Shown one piece after another: positions 26,465-37,343 of a DNA stretch of 64,000 nt; positions within the stretch are counted from its first letter, which is position 1, and each line of letters starts with the position of its first letter. The stretch is from Eledone cirrhosa (lineage: Eukaryota > Mollusca > Cephalopoda > Octopoda > Eledonidae). The DNA is taken from the NCBI GenBank assembly GCA_964016885.1, contig OZ024742.1, positions 15,190,507-15,254,506 on the forward strand, read 5' to 3'. Below the pieces are notes generated by a model. It ran no database searches. It saw nothing but the letters and a program-made list of their open reading frames with translations, and was not told the origin of the DNA. The position numbers were made by a program, and so were the translations under genes.

Positions 26465-26525
26465 CCAGAAATAGCCGTCGAAACGGCTTGAGCTCTGCCA
26501 TTGGGGGTCATACTTTTTCCTATAT
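26465..26525 (-). repeat. Short dispersed repeat with UUCG-type hairpin
   Basis: Contains AGCCGTCGAAACGGCT at 26473-26488, a 6-bp stem that on the opposite strand closes a TTCG loop, followed by TGAGCTCTGCC. The same block occurs in the other orientation at 48551-48600. Both copies adjoin TA microsatellites. Confidence 0.6.
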
Positions 26526-26546
26526 TTTTATGTATATATATATATA

Positions 26547-26790
26547 TCAAGACACTTTATTTCACATTGCTCCAGTTTAATCAGCTGTAGAAATGAGATG
26601 ATAGGGACTGGGGTCCATATCATTCCACTGCAAAGTGGTCGTGGAGGTGCCACGGCAAAAAAGCACCCAGCACTCACTGTAAATGAGGTTGGTGTTAGGA
26701 AGGGCATCCAGCTGTAGAAATCAAGCCAGAATCAGTTCCTGTCCCACCCTTGCAAGCAGGGAAAAAGTGGACGTAAAATGAAATGATGAT
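26547..26790 (+). mobile_element. SINE family A, 5'-truncated
   Basis: Lacks the tRNA-like head but keeps CACTTTATTTCACATTGCTC, AGCTGTAGAAATGAGATGAT, GGAGGTGCCACGGCAAAAAA, GTTAGGAAGGGCATCCAGCT and the tail CTTGCAAGCAGGGAAAAAGT...GATGAT. Full-length relatives are at 48834 and 61740. TA-rich DNA flanks both ends. Confidence 0.9.
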
Positions 26791-27284
26791 ATATATTTTT
26801 AGCCAATTTTTAAAGTGAAAAGTACCCTCAAATATGAATAAATAAGGAAAATATGTTTATTCAAAAATATAGACCAGCATTAAATATAGTTTAATATATA
26901 TTATGTTAACACCATAACATGGTAACCATCCAAACAGACATATACACACACACACATAACACCCTCTTTTATATTCAAAAATAAAAACCAGAACTAAATA
27001 GACCTTAACATAGTTAATACTCTAATACCTTAACATACTAACCATACCCACCACACACATACACACACACACATAACTCCCCCATTTCTACTAATAGAAG
27101 CATTTTTCTACACACACACACACATCAGCACACATACAAATATATATCTCTATTTTTTTTTTATTTCAATAGAAAGTCTGAATTTTGCCACCTCAGCACA
27201 TCAGACATACTCACTGAACCAGAACAATTCTCCCCATCCCTTTTTTCTTCGCCATTATCGTTTGTTCGGCACAAAACTCTACAA
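26791..27284. other. AT-rich stretch with (CA)n tracts
   Basis: Short ACACAC tracts near 26945, 27060 and 27112, and a fragment (about 26810-26840) resembling the unit repeated at 27290-27470. No gene seen. Confidence 0.45.
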
Positions 27285-27475
27285 ATGGCTACAAAGAACC
27301 CCCAAATACGAACTGGTGCGAAATTTAATGTACTTATTCACATGACAGTCATAACCAATCAAATTATTTTGAGCCACTTTTTTAAAGTGAAAAGAACCCT
27401 CAAACACGAACTGGCGCGAATGTTGATGTGCTTATTCACGTGACTGCATCAACCAACCAAATTTCACTCCTATAT
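27285..27475 (+). repeat. Two imperfect ~97-bp direct repeats
   Basis: CAAATACGAACTGGTGCGAA...CTTATTCACATGAC recurs as CAAACACGAACTGGCGCGAA...CTTATTCACGTGAC, separated by TTTTTAAAGTGAAAAGAACC. They lie directly upstream of a Penelope-like endonuclease remnant and could be part of that element, but this is not shown. Confidence 0.6.
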
Positions 27476-27506
27476 GAAAAAACAATCTGAGCCACGAAAC
27501 TGATCC

Positions 27507-27752
27507 ATGAAACTGAGCCACGTATGGTCCCTCAAGGACTCAAGTATAGACTACTCCATTCAATGGAAAGCCATCACTAAGTCCAAGCCATACGCAAGGG
27601 GCAATCTGTCTTGTGGACTGTGTATTGATGAACGGATAAATATTCTAACGAGATTACGCAATAGCGATTGCCTAAACTCAAGAAATGAAATCTTCACATG
27701 TTGTCCACATGTCTGGAAACACCTCTTACATAACTACAAAGCTCCGGATTGA
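27507..27752 (+). pseudogene. Penelope-like element endonuclease C-terminus (fragment)
   Basis: An 81-residue open frame resembles the end of the GIY-YIG endonuclease domain of Penelope-like retroelements, which nick the target for reverse transcription. Visible are QWKAITKSKPY, the Cys pair CGLC with following DERINILTR, LNSRNEIFTCCPHVWK, and a HLLHNYK end. The order Cys-x2-Cys, Asp/Glu-Arg/Lys, Leu-Asn-x-Arg-x-Glu, Cys-x2-His is the family pattern. The reverse transcriptase and the start of the endonuclease are absent, so this is a 5'-truncated relic. The stop at 27752 looks natural. The Met at 27507 is probably not a real start. Confidence 0.62.
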
Positions 27753-27868
27753 ATAACAACAACATTCTAATTTTCTTATCTAGTTGAACTACTTTTCGGA
27801 CTTTTGCAGTTATCTCCCTTTCACCTTTCGCCCGTGGCATTGTATCGCTTGGGTGAAGCGACCGTTTC

Positions 27869-27880
27869 TGCGCATGCGCG
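27869..27880. promoter_or_regulatory. Consensus NRF-1-like motif
   Basis: TGCGCATGCGCG matches the palindromic NRF-1 consensus. It lies in a locally GC-richer patch (about 27800-27920), 0.83 kb upstream of the exon at 28714. It may be a promoter element of that gene or part of a repeat; the sequence alone does not decide. Confidence 0.35.
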
Positions 27881-27919
27881 TTCATTCGGTTATTCTTCCT
27901 ATTCCGTATAACCACAACC

Positions 27920-28049
27920 AGTCCGAGCTGAAGATCCGCTAAGGTGAAACAATTGTTCTCGGTATGGTGAACTAACTGTTGTGTTACCACTTCTACCTAA
28001 CTCATCCCATGGACTGAGTGCTCTACCACTACGGATATTACCTTCCAGT

Positions 28050-28050
<1 letters not shown>
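27920..28050. repeat. Rearranged tRNA-headed SINE modules
   Basis: A body module (AGTCCGAGCTGAAGATCCG to GAACTAACTGTTGTGTTAC, plus strand) is followed by an A-box-like tRNA module on the minus strand (complement of GTAGTGGTAGAGCACTCAGT). In the copy at 50179-50310 the same two modules are in one orientation. Here one has been inverted or arose separately. Confidence 0.6.

Positions 28051-28092
<42 letters not shown>
28050..28092. repeat. (CT)n microsatellite
   Basis: About 21 uninterrupted CT dinucleotides. Confidence 0.97.
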
Positions 28093-28094
<2 letters not shown>

Positions 28095-28713
28095 GTCATT
28101 CATTTCCATTACTTCTGCATCCATTTCCTGTCTCTACAATTTAACCTATTCACTCCTTTTCCCCACTTTTAATTGCCCTTAACTTGACCACTTCCCATCA
28201 AATGACCTTAGTTTGAAATGTTACATTTTTCCAATCCTCACAAACATCTACAGACTTGCTTGGATTTCATATCTAATAAACTCACTTGTCAAACATCTAT
28301 GTTTCATATATTTTGGGCTGCCTATATATATATGTATACACACACATGCATACATATACACCATGTATGTAAACAAACAAATAAATTTAAAGCTATTCCA
28401 TTAGTTAGACTTACCAATTATTTTGTTGAAGGAAAAACTACAACCTAATTATATAATATTTAATATATAAATATTTTATCAAAACTAAAGATAAGTATTG
28501 CCATTTCTGTTTTTTTTTTTTTAAATATATTTTTAAACCTTTTTTTTAATATATATATATAAAAAAATTACATGTACTACTGGTTTCAGAAATGTTATGC
28601 TTGTTGCATGAAGAATTTAATGCTTTTTTTTTTTTATATTCTACTGTTTGGGAACTGTTAGATGTGTGATAGTTGGTGCCTGCTTGACGTTCTGCGTTTG
28701 TTCTGTTTCCCAG
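28093..28713. other. Presumed intron or 5' flank before exon 28714
   Basis: AT-rich, with several poly-T runs and a TA tract near 28545. It ends in the pyrimidine-rich TTCTGTTTCCCAG, a good splice acceptor. No other feature is supported. Confidence 0.45.
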
Positions 28714-28788
28714 CAAAAAGGTATACAAATTGGACAGTTTGGCCAGATGGTAATGTCAGTGCCGCAGGTCATGCCTACAGCTAATCAG
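28714..28788 (+). CDS. Internal exon of an unidentified Gln/Met/Val-rich protein
   Basis: A 75-nt segment is bounded by TTCTGTTTCCCAG on the left and CAG/GTATAC on the right, matching both splice consensus sites. It encodes 25 residues with no stop, including KGIQIGQFGQ and MVMSVPQVMPTANQ, in phase 0 at both ends. The composition (Gln, Met, Val, Pro) resembles activation-type low-complexity regions of transcription regulators, but I do not recognise the gene. The next supported exon is at 56247-56336, also phase 0. The exon call rests on splice sites, codon phase and non-repetitive protein-like composition. Confidence 0.62.
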
Positions 28789-29117
28789 GTATACATCTCC
28801 CTCTCCAAAATTCTTGTTCTGACACAACTGCGACCACTCGTCCTATTTTTTGCTCACCCTTTCGCCTTCTCTGCCTTTGCCACCTTTTTCTTACTGCCCT
28901 ACTGTTATGGGCATTCTAGCCATTTATTCATATACTTTTCTACCCATCACAATGGTCACCTATTCTAGATCCTTCCTTCTGAACCCTTCAAGCTAAAAAC
29001 CTTTTTAAATGCCCCCAAATTAACCAAAGCCGAAAATTATAAAAGAAATAATGCTTTTTGTTTTTTTACAAAAATATAAAAACTTGTATAATAAAACAAT
29101 AATTAATACTTTGAGCA

Positions 29118-32100
29118 GTAATAATAATTTCTACTGTTAGAGAATTATTGTTACTATGTATAGTAATAATAATTTCTACTGTTAGAGAATTATTGTTACT
29201 ATGTATAGTAATAATAATTTATACTGTTAGAGAATTATTGTTACTATGTATAGTAATAATAATTTCTACTGTTAGAGAATTATTGTTACTATGTATAGTA
29301 ATAATAATTTATACTGTTAGAGAATTATTGTTACTATGTATAGTAATAATAATTTCTACTGTTAGAGAATTATTGTTACTATGTATAGTAATAATAATTT
29401 CTACTGTTAGAGAATTATTGTTACTATGTATAGTATTAATAATTTCTACTGTTAGAGAATTATTGTTACTATGTATAGTAATAATAATTTCTACTGTTAC
29501 AGAATTATTGTTACTATGTATAGTAATAATAATTTCTACTGTTAGAGAATTATTGTTACTATGTATAGTAATAATAATTTCTACTGTTACAGAATTATTG
29601 TTACTATGTATAGTAATAATAATTTCTACTGTTACAGAATTATTGTTACTATGTATAGTAATAATAATTTCTACTGTTACAGAATTATTGTTACTATGTA
29701 TAGTAATAATAATTTCTACTGTTAGAGAATTATTGTTACTATGTATAGTAATAATAATTTCTACTGTTACAGAATTATTGTTACTATGTATAGTAATAAT
29801 AATTTCTACTGTTACAGAATTATTGTTACTATGTATAGTAATAATAATTTCTACTGTTACAGAATTATTGTTACTATGTATAGTAATAATAATTTCTACT
29901 GTTAGAGAATTATTGTTACTATGTATAGTAATAATAATTTGTTATAAGAGAATTATTGTTACTATGTATAGTAATAATAATTTGTTATAAGAGAATTATT
30001 GTTACTATGTATAGTAATAATAATTTCTACTGTTAGAGAATTATTGTTACTATGTATAGTAATAATAATTTGTTATAAGAGAATTATTGTTACTATGTAT
30101 AGTAATAATAATTTGTTATAAGAGAATTATTGTTACTATGTATAGTAATAATAATTTCTACTGTTAGAGAATTATTGTTACTATGTATAGTAATAATAAT
30201 TTGTCATAAGAGAATTATTGTTACTATGTATAGTAATAATAATTTGTCATAAGAGAATTATTGTTACTATGTATAGTAATAATAATTTGTCATAAGAGAA
30301 TTATTGTTACTATGTATAGTAATAATAATTTGTCATAAGAGAATTATTGTTACTATGTATAGTAATAATAATTTGTCATAAGAGAATTATTGTTACTATG
30401 TATAGTAATAATAATTTGTCATAAGAGAATTATTGTTACTATGTATAGTAATAATAATTTGTCATAAGAGAATTATTGTTACTATGTATAGTAATAATAA
30501 TTTGTCATAAGAGAATTATTGTTACTATGTATAGTAATAGTAATTTGTCATAAGAGAATTATTGTTACTATGTATAGTAATAATAATTTCCACTGTTAGA
30601 GAATTATTGTTACTATGTATAGTAATAATAATTTGTCATAAGAGAATTATTGTTACTATGTATAGTAATAATATTTTCTACTGTTAGAGAATTATTGTTA
30701 CTATGTATAGTAATAATAATTTGTCATAAGAGAATTATTGTTACTATGTATAGTAATAATAATTTGTCATGAGAGAATTATTGTTACTATGTATAGTAAT
30801 AATAATTTCTACTGTTAGAGAATTATTGTTACTATGTATAGTAATAATAATTTGTCATAAGAGAATTATTGTTACTATGTATAGTAATAATAATTTGTCA
30901 TGAGAGAATTATTGTTACTATGTATAGTAATAATAATTTGTTATAAGAGAATTATTGTTACTATGTATAGTAATAATAATTTCTATTGTTAGAGAATTAT
31001 TGTTACTATGTATAGTAATAATAATTTGTCAGAAGAGAATTATTGTTACTATGTATAGTAATAATAATTTGTCATGAGAGAATTATTGTTACTATGTATA
31101 GTAATAATAATTTCTACTGTTAGAGAATTATTGTTACTTTGTATAGTAATAATAATTTCTACTGTTAGAGAATTATTGTTACTATGTATAGTAATAATAA
31201 TTTCTACTGTTAGAGAATTATTGTTACTATGTATAGTAATAATAATTTCTACTGTTAGAGAATTATTGTTACTATGTATAGTAATAATAATTTGTCATAA
31301 GAGAATTATTGTTATTATGTATAGTAATAATAATTTCTACTGTTAGAGAATTATTGTTACTATGTATAGTAATAATAATTTGTCATGAGAGAATTATTGT
31401 TACTATGTATAGTAATAATAATTTGTCATAAGAGAATTATTGTTACTATGTATAGTAATAATAATTTGTCATAAGAGAATTATTGTTACTATGTATAGTA
31501 ATAATTATTTGTCATAAGAGAATTATTGTTACTATGTATAGTAATAATAATTTCCACTGTTAGAGAATTATTGTTACTATGTATTGTAGTAATAATTTGT
31601 CATAAGAGAATTATTGTTACTATGTATAGTAATAATAATTTGTCATAAGAGAATTATTGTTACTAAGTATAGTAATAATAATTTGTCATAAGAGAATTAT
31701 TGTTACTATGTATAGTAATAATAATTTGTCATAAGAGAATTATTGTTACTATGTATAGTAATAATAATTTGTCATAAGAGAATTATTGTTACTATGTATA
31801 GTAATAATAATTTGTCATAAGAGAATTATTGTTACTATGTATAGTAATAATAATTTGTCATAAGAGAATTATTGTTACTATGTATAGTAATAATAATTTG
31901 TCATAAGAGAATTATTGTTACTATGTATAGTAATAATAATTTGTCATAAGAGAATTATTGTTACTATGTATAGTAATAATAATTTCCACTGTTAGAGAAT
32001 TATTGTTACTATGTATAGTAGTAATAATTTGTCATAAGAGAATTATTGTTACTATGTATAGTAATAATAATTTGTCATAAGAGAATTATTGTTACTAAGT

Positions 32101-34890
32101 ATAGTAATAATAATTTGTCATAAGAGAATTATTGTTACTATGTATAGTAATAATAATTTGTCATAAGAGAATTATTGTTACTATGTATAGTAATAATAAT
32201 TTGTCATAAGAGAATTATTGTTACTATGTATAGTAATAATAATTTGTCATAAGAGAATTATTGTTACTATGTATAGTAATAATAATTTGTCATAAGAGAA
32301 TTATTGTTACTATGTATAGTAATAATAATTTGTCATAAGAGAATTATTGTTACTATGTATAGTAATAATAATTTGTCATAAGAGAATTATTGTTACTATG
32401 TATAGTAATAATAATTTGTCATAAGAGAATTATTGTTACTATGTATAGTAATAATAATTTGTCATAAGAGAATTATTGTTACTATGTATAGTAATAATAA
32501 TTTGTCATAAGAGAATTATTGTTACTATGTATAGTAATAATAATTTGTCATAAGAGAATTATTGTTACTATGTATAGTAATAGTAATTTGTCATAAGAGA
32601 ATTATTGTTACTATGTATAGTAATAATAATTTCCACTGTTAGAGAATTATTGTTACTATGTATAGTAATAATAATTTGTCATAAGAGAATTATTGTTACT
32701 ATGTATAGTAATAATATTTTCTACTGTTAGAGAATTATTGTTACTATGTATAGTAATAATAATTTGTCATAAGAGAATTATTGTTACTATGTATAGTAAT
32801 AATAATTTGTCATGAGAGAATTATTGTTACTATGTATAGTAATAATAATTTCTACTGTTAGAGAATTATTGTTACTATGTATAGTAATAATAATTTGTCA
32901 TAAGAGAATTATTGTTACTATGTATAGTAATAATAATTTGTCATGAGAGAATTATTGTTACTATGTATAGTAATAATAATTTGTTATAAGAGAATTATTG
33001 TTACTATGTATAGTAATAATAATTTCTATTGTTAGAGAATTATTGTTACTATGTATAGTAATAATAATTTGTCAGAAGAGAATTATTGTTACTATGTATA
33101 GTAATAATAATTTGTCATGAGAGAATTATTGTTACTATGTATAGTAATAATAATTTCTACTGTTAGAGAATTATTGTTACTTTGTATAGTAATAATAATT
33201 TCTACTGTTAGAGAATTATTGTTACTATGTATAGTAATAATAATTTCTACTGTTAGAGAATTATTGTTACTATGTATAGTAATAATAATTTCTACTGTTA
33301 GAGAATTATTGTTACTATGTATAGTAATAATAATTTGTCATAAGAGAATTATTGTTATTATGTATAGTAATAATAATTTCTACTGTTAGAGAATTATTGT
33401 TACTATGTATAGTAATAATAATTTGTCATGAGAGAATTATTGTTACTATGTATAGTAATAATAATTTGTCATAAGAGAATTATTGTTACTATGTATAGTA
33501 ATAATTATTTGTCATAAGAGAATTATTGTTACTATGTATAGTAATAATAATTTCCACTGTTAGAGAATTATTGTTACTATGTATAGTAGTAATAATTTGT
33601 CATAAGAGAATTATTGTTACTATGTATAGTAATAATAATTTGTCATAAGAGAATTATTGTTACTAAGTATAGTAATAATAATTTGTCATAAGAGAATTAT
33701 TGTTACTATGTATAGTAATAATAATTTGTCATAAGAGAATTATTGTTACTATGTATAGTAATAATAATTTGTCATAAGAGAATTATTGTTACTATGTATA
33801 GTAATAATAATTTGTCATAAGAGAATTATTGTTACTATGTATAGTAATAATAATTTGTCATAAGAGAATTATTGTTACTATGTATAGTAATAATAATTTG
33901 TCATAAGAGAATTATTGTTACTATGTATAGTAATAATAATTTGTCATAAGAGAATTATTGTTACTATGTATAGTAATAATAATTTGTCATAAGAGAATTA
34001 TTGTTACTATGTATAGTAATAATAATTTGTCATAAGAGAATTATTGTTACTATGTATAGTAATAATAATTTGTCATAAGAGAATTATTGTTACTATGTAT
34101 AGTAATAATAATTTGTCATAAGAGAATTATTGTTACTATGTATAGTAATAATAATTTGTCATAAGAGAATTATTGTTACTATGTATAGTAATAGTAATTT
34201 GTCATAAGAGAATTATTGTTACTATGTATAGTAATAATAATTTCCACTGTTAGAGAATTATTGTTACTATGTAAAGTAATAATAATTTGTCATAAGAGAA
34301 TTATTGTTACTATGTATAGTAATAATATTTTCTACTGTTAGAGAATTATTGTTACTATGTATAGTAATAATAATTTGTCATGAGAGAATTATTGTTACTA
34401 TGTATAGTAATAATAATTTCTATTGTTAGAGAATTATTGTTACTATGTATAGTAATAATAATTTGTCAGAAGAGAATTATTGTTACTATGTATAGTAATA
34501 ATAATTTGTCATGAGAGAATTATTGTTACTATGTATAGTAATAATAATTTCTACTGTTAGAGAATTATTGTTACTTTGTATAGTAATAATAATTTCTACT
34601 GTTAGAGAATTATTGTTACTATGTATAGTAATAATAATTTCTACTGTTAGAGAATTATTGTTACTATGTATAGTAATAATAATTTCTACTGTTAGAGAAT
34701 TATTGTTACTATGTATAGTAATAATAATTTGTCATAAGAGAATTATTGTTATTATGTATAGTAATAATAATTTCTACTGTTAGAGAATTATTGTTACTAT
34801 GTATAGTAATAATAATTTGTCATAAGAGAATTATTGTTAGTATGTATAGTAATAATAATTTCTACTGTTAGAGAATTATTGTTAGTATGT
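29118..34890 (+). repeat. Satellite array Sat2, block 1 (45-bp and 43-bp monomers)
   Basis: Monomer core AGAATTATTGTTACTATGTA then TAGTAATAATAATTT, ending either CTACTGTTAG (type A, 45 bp) or GTCATAAG (type B, 43 bp). The left edge is mainly type A (29118-29940), so its translation repeats every 15 codons and yields long accidental ORFs. Further right B predominates with A, CCACTGTTAG and TTATAAG variants. Arms AATTATTGTTACTA and TAGTAATAATAATT around a TGTA loop can pair over 14 bp with one G-T. Longer units recur, for example 31074-31346, 33117-33389 and 34511-34783. Confidence 0.97.
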
Positions 34891-35679
34891 GTCTGCACAC
34901 GAGACCTGGGCATTGTGTGCAGAGGATATACGCAGACTAGAGAGGAACGAAGCTTGCATGCTCCGCTGGATGTGTAACAGTAATATACGTGAACGGCAAA
35001 GCATAAACGAACTAAGGAAAAAATTAGAGATAAGAGGGATCAGATGTTGTTTACTCGAGTGAAGGCTACGTTGGTATGGACACGTGATGCGCATGAAAGT
35101 CGATAGCTGTATAACAAAGTGCAGGGCAATAAAGATAGACGGTAGTCACGGAATAGGCAGACCTAGAAAAACCTGGGACGAGCTGATAAACTCCGACATC
35201 ACACACTTACACCTCTCCAAGACAATGTCACTGGACCGAGACCTTTGGCGGTACTCAGTAACAGAGAAGACCCGCCTTACCTAAATATATAGTAAAACCT
35301 ACTCCAGCCAGTAGGCATCTCTAACAAAATACACCCCCCTCCCCCCACCCCCACCCCATCCACACCACCCCGTTCTATGTAAAGTTTTGTTGGTGCCGCG
35401 CCATCCAGGCCGAAACAAATGAGATCGTATAGGTGTCACGACAAAAAAACACACAGTCCACGCTGTAATGTGGCCGTGTAGGCAACACGGTAAAAACCTC
35501 CCAGACCCACACTGTAAATGTGGTTGGTGTTAGGAAGGGCATCCAACTGTAGAAAACCTGCCAGACAGTCCTATGCGAGCAAGACAATCACTCTTGCCTC
35601 AAATTGGACTACCCCCGTCCAAACCCATGCAAGCGTGGAACGCGGACGTTAAACGTTGATGATGATGATGATGATGATG
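34891..35679 (+). mobile_element. 5'-truncated GAT-tailed LINE inside Sat2
   Basis: After a 10-nt filler (GTCTGCACAC), homology to the Sat1-resident LINE starts at GAGACCTGGGCATTGTG (matching 20711) and runs to (GAT)n. The coding remnant carries RRLERNEACMLRWMC and GRPRKTWDELI, but a TGA interrupts it before RLRWYGH (35060) where the Sat1 copy has Arg. The 3' half is nearly identical to 20711-21479. The left junction follows TAGTATGT and the right resumes at GTATAGTAAT, so the insertion is in the TGTA loop of the monomer. Confidence 0.92.
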
Positions 35680-37240
35680 TATAGTAATAATAATTTCTAT
35701 TGTTAGAGAATTATTGTTACTCTGTATAGTAATAATAATTTCTACTGTTAGAGAATTATTGTTACTATGTATAGTAATAATAATTTCTACTGTTAGAGAA
35801 TTATTGTTACTATGTATAGTAATAATAATTTGTCATAAGAGAATTATTATTATTATGCGAGCAAGACAATCACTCTTGCCTCAAGTGGGACTACCCCCGT
35901 CCAAACCCATGCAAGCGTGGAACACGGACGTTAAACGCTGATGATGATGATGATGATGTATAGTAATAATAATTTCTACTGTTATAGAATTATTGTTACT
36001 ATGTATAGTAATAGTAATTTGTCATAAGAGAATTATTGTTAGTACGTATAGTAATAATAATTTCTACTGTTAGAGAATTATTGTTAGTATGTATAGTAAT
36101 AATAATTTCTATTGTTAGAGAATTATTGTTACTATGTATAGTAATAATAATTTCTACTGTTAGAGAATTATTGTTAGTATGGATAGTAATAATAATTTCT
36201 ACTGTTAGAGAATTATTGTTACTATGTATAGTAATAATAATTTGTCATAAGAGAATTATTGTTATTATGTATAGTAATAATAATTTCTACTGTTAGAGAA
36301 TTATTGTTACTATGTATAGTAATAATAATTTGTCATAGGAGAATTATTGTTACTATGTATAGTAATAATAATTTCTACTGTTAGAGAATTATTGTTACTA
36401 TGTATAGTAATAATAATTTGTCATAAGAGAATTATTGTTATTATGTATAGTAATAATAATTTCTACTGTTAGAGAATTATTGTTACTATGTTTAGTAATA
36501 ATAATTTGTCATAAGAGAATTATTGTTACTATGTATAGTAATAATAATTTCTACTGTTAGAGAATTATTGTTAGTATGTATAGTAATAATAATTTCTATT
36601 GTTAGAGAATTATTGTTACTATGTATAGTAATAATAATTTGTCATAATAGAATTATTGTTAGTATGTATAGTAATAATAATTTCTACTGTTAGGGAATTA
36701 TTGTTACTATGTATAGTAATAATAATTTCTATTGTTAGAGAATTATTGTTACTATGTATAGTAATAAGAAATTGTCATAAGAGAATTATTGTTACTATGT
36801 ATAGTAATAATAATTTGTCATAGGAGAATTATTGTTACTATGTATAGTAATAATTATTTGTCATAAGAGAATTATTGTTACTATGTATAGTAATAATAAT
36901 TTGTCATAAGAGAATTATTGTTACTATGTATAGTAATAATAATTTGTCATAGGAGAATTATTGTTACTATGTATAGTAATAATAATTTCTACTGTTAGAG
37001 AATTATTGTTACTATGTATAGTAATAAGAAATTGTCATAAGAGAATTATTGTTACTATGTATAGTAATAATAATTTGTCATAGGAGAATTATTGTTACTA
37101 TGTATAGTAATAATAATTTGTCATAAGAGAATTATTGTTACTATGTATAGTAATAATAATTTGTCATAAGAGAATTATTGTTACTATATATAGTAATAAT
37201 AATTTGTCATAGGAGAATTATTGTTACTATGTATAGTAAT
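35680..37240 (+). repeat. Satellite array Sat2, block 2
   Basis: Mixed type A and B monomers with variants GTTAGTATG, CATAGGAG and AATAAGAAATTG. It includes a small LINE-tail fragment (35858-35957), annotated separately. Confidence 0.95.
35858..35957 (+). repeat. LINE 3' tail fragment in Sat2
   Basis: TGCGAGCAAGACAATCACTC through CGTGGAACACGGACGTTAAA and (GAT)n, identical in kind to the last 100 bp of the LINE ending at 35679. The right junction GATGATGTATAGTAAT is the same. It probably derives from that insertion by unequal exchange or deletion. Confidence 0.9.
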
Positions 37241-37343
37241 AATTGTTTCTACTTTAGGCACAAGGCCAGCAATTAACCAGTGCATTACTGGTACTTTATT
37301 TTATCGACCCCGTAAGGATGAAAGGCAAAGTCAACCTCGGCGG
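37241..37343 (-). mobile_element. SINE family B fragment in Sat2
   Basis: TTTCTACTTTAGGCACAAGG, ATTACTGGTACTTTATTTTA and CGACCCCGTAAGGATGAAAG are the reverse complement of the 3' half of the SINE at 44451. The head is missing. Sat2 resumes at ATAATAATTTGTC. The left junction AATAATTGTTTCTAC equals that of the copy at 42797. Confidence 0.88.

Noticed and set aside
26248..26580. Tyr/Ile-rich ORFs on TA microsatellites (also near 48300, 48700, 49100, 59200 and 61600)
   Set aside because: Pure translation of (TA)n; present on both strands and in all frames.
29148..29990. 280-residue ORF with a 15-residue repeat (LLLLCIVIIISTVRE)
   Set aside because: The period equals the 45-bp Sat2 monomer translated in frame. 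It ends where 43-bp monomers start. The same holds for the shorter ones at 31074, 33117, 34511, 35714 and 36036. Hydrophobicity is a by-product of AT-rich codons.
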